Shown here: piece after piece, positions 7,075 through 12,241 of the stretch
How the letters are laid out: every line of letters starts with the position of its first letter
How positions within the stretch are numbered: position 1 is the first letter of the stretch
Origin: JAYQPQ01 sp038145405
Lineage (GTDB): Bacteria; Pseudomonadota; Gammaproteobacteria; Pseudomonadales; GM7GCV1
Direction: 5' to 3'
NCBI GenBank assembly: GCA_038145405.1
Contig: JAYQPQ010000053.1
Coordinates: 1-12,241 of the forward strand
Length of the DNA stretch: 12,241 nucleotides
Made by a program: the position numbers and the translations under genes
Notes under the pieces: model-generated
The model's database searches: none
The model's input: the letters and a program-made list of their open reading frames with translations, nothing else
What the model was told of the DNA's origin: nothing

Positions 7075-7150
<76 letters not shown>

Positions 7151-7156
7151 TATTTT

Positions 7157-7180
7157 AAAGCGCCCGCTAGGGCGCTTTTT
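7157..7180 (+). terminator. Rho-independent terminator of the tRNA-Glu/Gly operon
   Basis: AAAGCGCCC (7157-7165), loop GCTA and GGGCGCTTT (7170-7178), ending in a run of five T. A 9-bp stem 6 bp after tRNA-Gly; also capable of stopping transcription from the other side because of the flanking A/T. Confidence 0.92.
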
Positions 7181-7231
7181 CATTTGGGCCCAAGGCTTAG
7201 GGCCCGCACTTGCATCGGCTACAATGAACCC

Positions 7232-7729
7232 ATGAAATTCGGCAACTTTCTCCTGCGCCTTACCCTGATTCTGCTGCTCTGGCCGGTTTTGCTGCAGGCT
7301 GAACAACCCGAGCAGGTCGACTGCGAATTGATCGTCGGGGACTGGCAAGGCGAATATCGACCCGATAACGCCAGTTTTCTCACCCAGGACTATGCATTTC
7401 ACGGCGCCTAAGACGAAAGTGGCATGGTCATGATCGACTTCAGCTTTTTCGACGACGGCGAAGTCGATCGCCACGAGGGTTACTGGTATTGCCAGGACAA
7501 TATTCTCACTACGGTGCTGGTCAGTGCAGCCGGCACGCCGATCCTGTTTCAGTACCATATACTGGCCCTAACGGCAGATCACTGGCGCTATCAACTGGTC
7601 TCCAACCTGCCGGGAGCGCCGTTGTTCGATGCCTATCGCATGGTGCCCTCCGCCATGACGCCTAAGTTTCTTGACCACTACCCGCGGGCTTTTTTCGATC
7701 GCTTGTTGCCCCCCACAATCGAGCCCTGA
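7232..7729 (+). pseudogene. Exported protein of unknown function, interrupted by an in-frame TAA
   Basis: An ATG at 7232 starts a secreted-type protein: lysine, then a hydrophobic core LLRLTLILLLWPVLL (residues 7-21), with cleavage likely after LQA (residue 23). The mature part opens CELIVGDWQGEYRP (31-44), reads to residue 59 and meets TAA at 7409-7411. The same frame then stays open for 105 more codons (DESGMVMIDFSFFDD onward, WYCQDN at 85-90) to a TGA at 7727-7729. The total would be 165 codons with one nonsense position, no frame change. C31 and C87 could form a disulfide in a small beta-barrel-like domain (the GDWxGxY pattern recalls lipocalin-like domains, but I cannot assign a family). 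A restart at ATG 7424 would make a protein without a signal peptide. Pseudogene is the simplest reading; a base-call error is the main alternative. Confidence 0.7.
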
Positions 7730-7768
7730 AGCGGACCGCTTGTTACCAACTGGCGGCCGAAATTTGGC

Positions 7769-7774
7769 TAGAAT
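7769..7774 (+). promoter_or_regulatory. Possible -10 element (TAGAAT) for the fnr/anr gene
   Basis: TAGAAT lies 29 bp before the GTG start. The only -35-like sequence, TTACCA at 7743-7748, is 20 bp away, longer than ideal. No FNR box (TTGAT-N4-ATCAA) was found, so autoregulation is not supported here. Confidence 0.4.
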
Positions 7775-7803
7775 GATGGCCTTAGAGGACAGGGAGTAAC
7801 CCG

Positions 7804-8556
7804 GTGTATCGCTTGAACCAGCCCATCCAGATCAAGGCCGATGTCAATTGCTCACATACGCCAGCCAAATCCTGCAGCAATTGCCGCCTGAGTTCGCTCT
7901 GTATGCCGCTGGCGCTGCGCGACGACGAAATGTTGCGGCTTGAGCAGGTAGTGCAGAAAGGCGGACTGATCTACCGTCCGGGTAGCGTCTACCGCCAGGA
8001 CGACGAATTTCGTTCGCTGTTTGCGGTGCGGCTGGGGTGCATCAAGACTTATCGCGTTACCGAGGATGGCAAGGAGCAGATCACTGGCTTATATTTTCCC
8101 GGCGAGGTCTTCGGTATGGACGGCATCGGCAAGGGGCGCTATACCAACTCGGCTGTTGCCCTGGAAACCACCTCGGTGTGCGAACTGCCCTTCGATCAGT
8201 TGGAAAAGCTCAGCTCGGCAATACCTCAGCTGCAGCGCCACGTTTTCCGCATCATGGGCAACGAGATCGCCCAGGATCAACAGCTCATTACCCTGCTCAG
8301 CAAAAACACCGCTGAGGAGCGTCTGGCTGCCTTACTGATCAGCATTTCCACCCGCTTTGCCGAGCGCAAGCAATCTTCCCTGCGCTTTCGGCTACCCATG
8401 TCGCGCGGCGATATTGGCAATTATCTCGGACTCACGGTCGAAACCGTGAGTCGAGTATTAGGCAAGATGCAGAAATCCGACATTCTCCACGTCGATAACA
8501 AGGAAGTTGAAATCCTCGATATCGAGCGGCTGAGGGAGCAGGCCAGCGTCCATTAG
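7804..8556 (+). CDS. anr: FNR/ANR-type oxygen-sensing transcription regulator
   Basis: The 250 residues equal E. coli FNR in length. In low oxygen a [4Fe-4S] cluster makes the protein dimerise and bind TTGAT-N4-ATCAA sites; oxygen destroys the cluster. Cluster ligands are C24, C27 and C33 (CSNCRLSSLC) plus C126 in ETTSVCELPF. The cyclic-nucleotide-like beta barrel covers about residues 40-140, the dimer helix about 140-165, and the winged helix about 165-245 with LLSKNTAEERLA and MSRGDIGNYLGLTVETVSRVLG (199-220). Recognition residues E213, S216 and R217 match FNR (ExxSR), so FNR-type sites are expected. The GTG start is supported by AGGGAG with a 7-nt spacer. It is called anr by Pseudomonas usage; fnr is equally fitting. 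It appears to be a single-gene transcript, ending in a strong hairpin. Confidence 0.95.
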   Translation: MYRLNQPIQIKADVNCSHTPAKSCSNCRLSSLCMPLALRDDEMLRLEQVVQKGGLIYRPGSVYRQDDEFRSLFAVRLGCIKTYRVTEDGKEQITGLYFPGEVFGMDGIGKGRYTNSAVALETTSVCELPFDQLEKLSSAIPQLQRHVFRIMGNEIAQDQQLITLLSKNTAEERLAALLISISTRFAERKQSSLRFRLPMSRGDIGNYLGLTVETVSRVLGKMQKSDILHVDNKEVEILDIERLREQASVH

Positions 8557-8565
8557 CTGGCCTGC
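8538..8565 (+). terminator. Strong hairpin over the fnr/anr stop codon, no T run
   Basis: A perfect 10-bp inverted repeat, GCAGGCCAGC (8538-8547) and GCTGGCCTGC (8556-8565), with an 8-nt loop containing the TAG stop. It lacks a following T tract, so it may be an RNA 3'-end stabiliser or attenuator and not a true intrinsic terminator. A second weaker dyad, CCCTGT (8580-8585)/ACAGGG (8593-8598), follows. Confidence 0.45.
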
Positions 8566-8606
8566 AGCTCAGCTGGCTGCCCTGTAAAAGGGACAGGGTT
8601 AGTCGC

Positions 8607-8612
8607 TACAAT
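8607..8612 (+). promoter_or_regulatory. Possible -10 element (TACAAT) before the ABC transporter genes
   Basis: TACAAT sits 42 bp before the ATG of the ATPase gene, in the 98-bp gap after fnr/anr. The -35 position (GTAAAA, 17 bp upstream) is poor and falls inside the dyad at 8580-8598, which could therefore act as an operator. Low-certainty call. Confidence 0.35.
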
Positions 8613-8654
8613 GCCCCAGCCCATCAGCCCGACTCTAATCTCGGATCGCGAACC

Positions 8655-9590
8655 ATGACCGCAGCGCTGCGCATCGAAAACCTGCAGAAAACCTACGAAA
8701 ACGGCTTTGTCGCCCTACGCGGCATCGACCTCGAAGTGCAACAAGGCGACTTCTTTGCTCTGCTGGGACCCAACGGGGCGGGCAAGTCCACCACCATAGG
8801 CATTATCTGTTCGCTGATTCGTAAGACCGGCGGGCGCGTGCAGGTTTTTGATACCGATATCGACGAGAACTTTCCACGCGCCAAAAAATACCTAGGCGTC
8901 GTGCCACAGGAATTTAACTTCAACGCCTGGGAACAGGTGTTTCACATTGTCGTCAACCAGGGCGGTTATTACGGTCTGCCGCGCAAGTTGGCCGAGCAGC
9001 GGGCCGAGAAATACCTGACCCAACTGGGTCTGTGGGACAAGCGCAACCAGGCTTCGCGCACGCTGTCCGGTGGTATGAAGCGCCGCCTGATGATTGCGCG
9101 CGCTTTGGTGCACGAGCCACGCCTGCTCATTCTGGATGAGCCCACAGCCGGGGTGGATATCGAGCTGCGCCGCTCCATGTGGGACTTTCTGCAGGAGATT
9201 AACAAGGCCGGCACAACCATTATTCTGACTACCCACTACCTGGAAGAGGCCGAGTCGCTGTGCCAGAAGGTGGCCATCATCGATCGCGGCCAAATCATCC
9301 GTAACACCAGTGTGCGCGCGCTTTTACGCGAATTGAACAAGGAGACCTTCCTGTTCGACCTGCAGGATGAACTCAGCACGGCGCCGGATCTGCCGGGCTA
9401 TGCCGCGCGCCTGCTAGATCCTCACTGTCTGCAGGTGGAAGTGGAGAAGAATCAGCCGCTGAATGCGCTGTTCCGTTTGATGGACGAGCGCGGGCTTAAG
9501 GTGCAAAGCATGCGCAACAAGGCCAATCGACTGGAAGAGATGTTTGTGTCGATGCTGGCACGCAAGGAGAACGCCCATGAATCCGCATGA
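8655..9590 (+). CDS. yadG: ABC transporter ATP-binding protein, YadG-like
   Basis: The 311-residue ATPase subunit of an ABC-2 type exporter. It shows Walker A GPNGAGKST (38-46), Q-loop VVPQEF with Q85, signature LSGGMKRR (137-144), Walker B LLILDEP (157-163) and the H-loop TTHYLEE with H194. The segment DTDIDENFPRAKKYLGVVPQEFNFN and the C-terminal extension after residue 220 resemble E. coli YadG, and the partner downstream resembles YadH. Substrate is unknown; related DrrA/CcmA-type systems move drugs, lipids or polysaccharide. Translation is coupled to the permease by a 14-bp overlap. Confidence 0.93.
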   Translation: MTAALRIENLQKTYENGFVALRGIDLEVQQGDFFALLGPNGAGKSTTIGIICSLIRKTGGRVQVFDTDIDENFPRAKKYLGVVPQEFNFNAWEQVFHIVVNQGGYYGLPRKLAEQRAEKYLTQLGLWDKRNQASRTLSGGMKRRLMIARALVHEPRLLILDEPTAGVDIELRRSMWDFLQEINKAGTTIILTTHYLEEAESLCQKVAIIDRGQIIRNTSVRALLRELNKETFLFDLQDELSTAPDLPGYAARLLDPHCLQVEVEKNQPLNALFRLMDERGLKVQSMRNKANRLEEMFVSMLARKENAHESA

Positions 9591-10350
9591 TCAGTGGGTT
9601 GCCTTCTTCACCATCGCCATCAAGGAGATCCGGCGTTTTGTGCGGATATGGAGCCAGACATTGCTGCCGCCGGCCATCACGATGACGCTTTACTTCGCCA
9701 TTTTTGGCACCCTGATTGGCAGCCGCATCGGCGAAATGGATGGCTTTCCCTATATTCAATTTGTGGCGCCCGGTTTGATCATGATGGCGGTACTGACTAA
9801 CAGCTATTCCAACGTGGTGTCGTCATTCTTTGGCAATAAATTCCAGCGCTGTATCGAAGAGTTGCTAGTTTCGCCGACGCCCAATTACATCATTCTGCTG
9901 GGCTTTGTAGCGGGCGGTGTGGCGCGCGGACTGCTGGTCGGCATCATCGTCACTTTCGTGTCGCTTTTCTTTACCCATATCCAGATCCACAATCTGGCAA
10001 TCGTGCTGCTGACCGTTGTACTTACCGCAGTGTTGTTTGCCTTGGCCGGCCTGGTCAACGGCGTATTCGCGCGCAACTTCGACGACGTCAACATCGTGCC
10101 GACCTTTGTGTTGACGCCCCTGACCTATCTGGGAGGAGTGTTCTATTCCATCAGTATGCTGCCGACATTCTGGCAGCTGGTTTCCCAGCTCAACCCCATC
10201 CTCTACATGGTCAACGCTTTTCGCTTCGGCTTTCTCGGCATCTCGGATATTTCCGTGGGTTTCGCCCTGGGTATGCTGCTGGCCTTTATTGTGTTGCTGG
10301 GAGCCATCGCGCTGCATCTGCTGGAGCGCGGTACCCGGCTGCGCTCCTGA
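9577..10350 (+). CDS. yadH: ABC-2 type transporter permease, YadH-like
   Basis: The 257-residue membrane subunit, almost the length of E. coli YadH, works with the upstream ATPase in the inner membrane. About six hydrophobic segments can be seen: near 27-50, 60-80, 107-130, 140-160, 170-190 and 230-248. The ABC-2 signature lies at SQLNPILYMVNAFRFGF. The ATG at 9577 was chosen for its AGGAG at 7 nt; an upstream in-frame start at 9544 would add eleven polar residues inside the ATPase gene. It is followed 2 bp later by queF. Confidence 0.92.
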   Translation: MNPHDQWVAFFTIAIKEIRRFVRIWSQTLLPPAITMTLYFAIFGTLIGSRIGEMDGFPYIQFVAPGLIMMAVLTNSYSNVVSSFFGNKFQRCIEELLVSPTPNYIILLGFVAGGVARGLLVGIIVTFVSLFFTHIQIHNLAIVLLTVVLTAVLFALAGLVNGVFARNFDDVNIVPTFVLTPLTYLGGVFYSISMLPTFWQLVSQLNPILYMVNAFRFGFLGISDISVGFALGMLLAFIVLLGAIALHLLERGTRLRS

Positions 10351-10352
10351 GC

Positions 10353-11159
10353 ATGGTTGAGCTTCCACTCGGCAAGCAAGTCGAGGCACCAGCCCGTTAC
10401 TGGCCGGAAGTGCTGGTCGGCATTCCGCGAGCCGAAGGCAGACGGTTGCTGGATTTGCGTGCGATGCCTCTGCTCGGCTGGGATCGCTGGATCGCCTGGG
10501 AATTTGCCTGGCTGAATGCGGCAGGAGCGCGTCGCGTGGGCATTCTGGACATGCAGGTGCCGGCCAGCTCCAGCAAGATTGTCGAATCCAAGTCGCTCAA
10601 GCTCTATCTCAATAGCTGTTTCTACCGACGCTTCGCCAGCGAAGCCGACGTGGAGAAGGACCTGGCCGCCCAGTTAAGCGCGACCTGTGGCGGCGCTGTC
10701 ACGGTGCGCCTGCAACCTCTGGACGCGGCCTTCGCGAGTCTGCAGCCGGTTATACCTGAGGGCCGGTGCCTGGACCAACTCGCCGACATCGCAGAGCTAC
10801 CCGCCAACCTGCAGGTGCAGTCGCGTTCGCCTCAGGCGAGGGGACTTTACTATAGTCATCTGTTCCGCAGTCTGTGCCCGGTGACCGGTCAGCCGGACTG
10901 CGCGACTGTCTTTATTGAATGTCAGGGCATCGCCTTAGACGAATCCGGATTGCTGGGCTATCTGCTGAGCTTTGCCGAGCACCAGGGCTTTCACGAGAAC
11001 TGTGTAGAGCGCATCTACTGTGAAATCTGGCAGCAGTGCGCCCCCCAGGGGTTAGCCGTAACGGCACGCTTTACGCGCCGCGGCGGCATTGAGATCAATC
11101 CCTACCGGTGTTCGGATACCGATCTGGTGGAGCGCAATATCCGCCTGGTTAGGCAGTAA
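10353..11159 (+). CDS. queF: NADPH-dependent 7-cyano-7-deazaguanine reductase (long-form QueF)
   Basis: QueF reduces the nitrile of preQ0 to the amine of preQ1, a step toward queuosine in tRNA wobble positions. At 268 residues it is the two-domain (E. coli-like) form. The NADPH/QueF motif VESKSLKLYLNS is at 77-88 (E78 for substrate binding). The second half has LCPVTGQPD (174-182) with nucleophile C175 and acid D182, then EHQGFHENCVERIY with H214 and E215. An odd point is C183 after QPD, where relatives I know have Trp (QPDW); all the known catalytic residues are nevertheless present. The ATG follows the permease stop by 2 bp, so it is probably co-transcribed with the transporter genes, though a functional link is not implied. 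Its stop touches the end of the cyclase remnant on the other strand. Confidence 0.96.
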   Translation: MVELPLGKQVEAPARYWPEVLVGIPRAEGRRLLDLRAMPLLGWDRWIAWEFAWLNAAGARRVGILDMQVPASSSKIVESKSLKLYLNSCFYRRFASEADVEKDLAAQLSATCGGAVTVRLQPLDAAFASLQPVIPEGRCLDQLADIAELPANLQVQSRSPQARGLYYSHLFRSLCPVTGQPDCATVFIECQGIALDESGLLGYLLSFAEHQGFHENCVERIYCEIWQQCAPQGLAVTARFTRRGGIEINPYRCSDTDLVERNIRLVRQ

Positions 11160-11606
11160 TCAATTATTCTTCTTAATGAACTGGATGGTCTTTTCCAGCA
11201 GATCGATGATCTTGGGCTGGTCCTAGTGCGGCACGGTGTCGAGATCGAGGAAGAGTGAGAAGCCCTCGGATACCTTGTTCACAAAGGTGGCGCTCTTCTT
11301 CAGGCTGTCGTGGCTATCGACGACCGCAAACACGCGAATTTCCTCGGAGAATCCCTTGACCCTGATTTCGCCCTTGTCCTGGCAGGAAAACTGATCCTGC
11401 ACCAGCAGGAAGGTGCTGCTGGAAATCAGAATCTCACCGGGCTGAGCGGCAGTTTCCAGCCGGCTGGCCAGATTCACTTCAGTGCCCAACACAGTGTAGT
11501 CGAGGCGATCATTGGAGCCAAAATTCCCCACCGTGGCATAGCCGGAGTTAATACCTATGCGCACGTGCAGGTTCTGGGCGATGCTTTCATCGGGCCCGTC
11601 CACGTA
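11160..11606 (-). pseudogene. 3' remnant of a class III adenylate/guanylate cyclase gene
   Basis: Read leftward from about 11606, the frame encodes the second half of a class III cyclase catalytic domain: VRIGINSGYATVGNFG, DRLDYTVLGTEVNLASRLE (with the conserved NLASRLE, N and R of the transition-state site), PGEILISSSTF and the trailing beta strand EIRVKGFSEEIRVFAVVD. A TAG at 11223-11225 cuts the frame after DLDTVPH, yet twenty sensible codons (DQPKIIDLLEKTIQF and a lysine/asparagine end) continue to a TGA at 11160-11162. Upstream, a TAG at 11610-11612 and loss of homology show the first half, with its two metal-binding Asp motifs, is missing. The layout resembles the C-terminus of Pseudomonas CyaB-like cyclases. 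No activity is possible without the metal site. Its 3' end abuts the queF stop with no gap. Confidence 0.85.
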
Positions 11607-11651
11607 GCGCTATCCCTCATGCCATGTCCAATTCTACGTTGCTGTTTGGCG

Positions 11652-11680
11652 TTGTCTTGCCGTGAAGCTTTGTGTAGAGT
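11652..11680 (+). promoter_or_regulatory. Stable-RNA type promoter of the tRNA-Ser locus
   Basis: TTGTCT (11652-11657), 17-bp spacer and TAGAGT (11675-11680), followed by the GC-rich GCGCCCTG. It fires into the orphan 5' piece of tRNA-Ser, 13 bp downstream, and looks like the tRNA's original promoter. No comparable promoter was found between 11720 and the intact tRNA. Confidence 0.6.
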
Positions 11681-11693
11681 GCGCCCTGTCTCC

Positions 11694-11715
11694 GGTGAGG
11701 TGTCCGAGTGGCTGA
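11694..11715 (+). repeat. Orphan 5' fragment of tRNA-Ser (direct repeat, copy 1)
   Basis: These 22 nt equal the first 22 nt of the intact tRNA-Ser at 11864-11885 except one C/T difference. They cover the 5' acceptor strand GGTGAGG and most of the D arm. Similarity ends abruptly on both sides, and the rest of the tRNA is absent. The two copies are 170 bp apart in direct orientation. Confidence 0.85.
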
Positions 11716-11863
11716 CTAGCTCGGCGCAGCCGAGCTGAGACGCCGCGAAATGCGGCGGATCCGTAGGGCGAGGGGTAGCATACCCCGAGTAACGAGTACT
11801 CCGGGCGTGCGACAGAATGAGTTTAGTAGTAGTCGCCTTTAAGGTTGACTGTTCCCAGGTAAC
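11716..11863 (+). other. Hairpin-rich spacer between the tRNA-Ser pieces
   Basis: The first 90 nt can fold into consecutive hairpins: AGCTCGGC/GCCGAGCT (11718-11736, loop GCA), CGCCGC/GCGGCG (11741-11757, loop GAAAT), GGGGTA/TACCCC (11772-11786, loop GCA), and GAGTA/TACTC (11787-11801), which overlaps the palindrome GAGTACTC. The remaining part up to 11863 is unstructured to the eye. No credible protein is encoded. It could be a small non-autonomous mobile element, a REP-like repeat, or a transcribed structured leader processed from the tRNA. I do not recognise a family. Confidence 0.55.
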
Positions 11864-11953
11864 GGTGAGGTGTCCGAGTGGTTGAAGGAGCACGCCTGGA
11901 AAGTGTGTATAGGCTAACCCCTATCGAGGGTTCGAATCCCTCCCTCACCGCCA
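11864..11953 (+). tRNA. tRNA-Ser (anticodon GGA)
   Basis: A 90-nt class II tRNA: acceptor GGTGAGG pairs with CCTCACC, anticodon stem CACGC/GTGTG (one G-T pair) with loop CTGGAAA and GGA at 11898-11900, a long variable arm, T arm GAGGG-TTCGAAT-CCCTC, discriminator G and encoded CCA. It reads serine codons TCC/TCT. Complete, so probably functional despite the duplicated fragment upstream. Confidence 0.96.
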
Positions 11954-12003
11954 CACAGTCTGCTGTATTTGAAGAAATCGTTTGAAAATGCAGTTTGACC
12001 CCG

Positions 12004-12030
12004 GAAAGGCCCGCCGTTCGCGGGCTTTTT
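12004..12030 (+). terminator. Rho-independent terminator after tRNA-Ser
   Basis: GCCCGC (12009-12014), loop CGTTC, GCGGGC (12020-12025), extended by AAAG/TTTT pairing and ending in five T. It lies about 50 bp after the tRNA. Confidence 0.9.
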
Positions 12031-12055
12031 CATTTCCGAATTCTGGAAACCGCAT

Positions 12056-12077
12056 GTAGAGATCAGGTAGTCTCTAC
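12056..12077. repeat. Inverted repeat between tRNA-Ser terminator and HTH gene
   Basis: GTAGAGA (12056-12062) and TCTCTAC (12071-12077) form a 7-bp dyad with an 8-nt centre. No T run follows. It lies in the otherwise empty stretch 12031-12141, where I see no gene; role unknown. Confidence 0.5.
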
Positions 12078-12141
12078 GAAATCCCCGATTTTCTCCAAGC
12101 CCGATTTTGGCGTGTGGAATGGGCGGCACAATCGCAGTAAT

Positions 12142-12241
12142 TTAGTCTAACTGCGCTTCTACTTTGCGCAGTAAATCGGACGGCCGCGTTTCTAGCTGTT
12201 CGGCGAGTGCGAATAGTGAGGTAAGGCTGGGCTGGCGTTTT
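12142..12241 (-). CDS. Probable XRE-family helix-turn-helix regulator, C-terminal end
   Basis: Only the last 32 codons lie in the window, leftward, with a TAA at 12142-12144. They read KRQPSLTSLFALAEQL followed by ETRPSDLLRKVEAQLD. The pattern PSLxxLxxLAExLxxxPSxLL is the typical fourth and fifth helix of a Cro/CI (XRE) DNA-binding domain, so the protein appears to end right after the HTH, as in small single-domain regulators. The recognition helix is outside the window. It is too short for the usual ORF cut-off, but the match to the XRE pattern is good. Confidence 0.7.
   Translation of the reverse strand, partial: KRQPSLTSLFALAEQLETRPSDLLRKVEAQLD

Noticed and set aside
11716..11863. Integron attC site or group I intron in the tRNA-Ser spacer
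   Set aside because: No GTTRRRY/RYYYAAC pair was found for attC, and the insert is not flanked by the two halves of one tRNA because the downstream tRNA is complete.
11716..11863. Retron msr-msd element
   Set aside because: No reverse transcriptase gene is nearby and the long inverted ends with branching G were not found.
11555..11893. Leftward 112-codon open frame across the tRNA-Ser spacer
   Set aside because: It overlaps the tRNA promoter, the orphan tRNA fragment, hairpins and the cyclase remnant in another frame; the composition is not protein-like.
11914..12129. Leftward open frame ending GGEGGIRTLDRG
   Set aside because: Same artefact: the tail is the antisense translation of tRNA-Ser, and the body crosses its terminator.

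Overview
The window looks like ordinary chromosome from a gammaproteobacterium of the Pseudomonas/Cellvibrio/OMG type. Evidence for this is the Pseudomonas-like 188-residue Dcd, the block DUF3108-purN-purM facing DUF2066-hda, an FNR/ANR regulator of exact FNR length, long-form (unimodular) QueF, and tRNA promoters with a GC-rich discriminator. By eye the DNA is moderately GC-rich. No phage, transposase, CRISPR or defence gene was seen.

Layout. 1-213: start of an endonuclease/exonuclease/phosphatase-family gene, leftward. 332-2027: rightward mrp/apbC (Fe-S carrier ATPase), overlapping dcd (dCTP deaminase), then a small hydrophobic protein. 2022-2204: a decayed N-terminal piece of pobA. 2306-4680: leftward purM-purN-DUF3108 group, tightly packed. 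4779-6918: rightward DUF2066 protein, hda (regulator of DnaA) and msrB. 6933-7180: stringent-type promoter, tRNA-Glu(TTC), tRNA-Gly(GCC) and a clean terminator. 7232-7729: exported-protein gene broken by one in-frame TAA. 7804-8556: FNR/ANR oxygen-sensing regulator. 8655-11159: ABC ATPase, ABC-2 permease and queF, closely spaced. 11160-11606: 3' remnant of a class III adenylate cyclase with an in-frame TAG. 11652-12030: a tRNA-Ser locus with a promoter, an orphan 5' tRNA-Ser piece, a hairpin-rich spacer, an intact tRNA-Ser(GGA) and a terminator. 12142-12241: C-terminal end of a probable XRE-type HTH regulator, leftward.

Most of the genes are housekeeping: nucleotide synthesis (dcd, purM, purN), replication control (hda), Fe-S delivery (mrp), oxidative repair (msrB), queuosine synthesis (queF), oxygen response (fnr/anr) and decoding (three tRNAs). 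The less ordinary parts are the scars: the pobA fragment, the nonsense-interrupted exported protein, and the region from the cyclase remnant to the tRNA-Ser locus. There an apparent original tRNA promoter plus 22 nt of tRNA-Ser is separated from the intact tRNA by about 150 nt of stacked hairpins. This is the best candidate for something undescribed, but it may be only the footprint of an old insertion at a tRNA gene. I found no convincing new protein-coding system.
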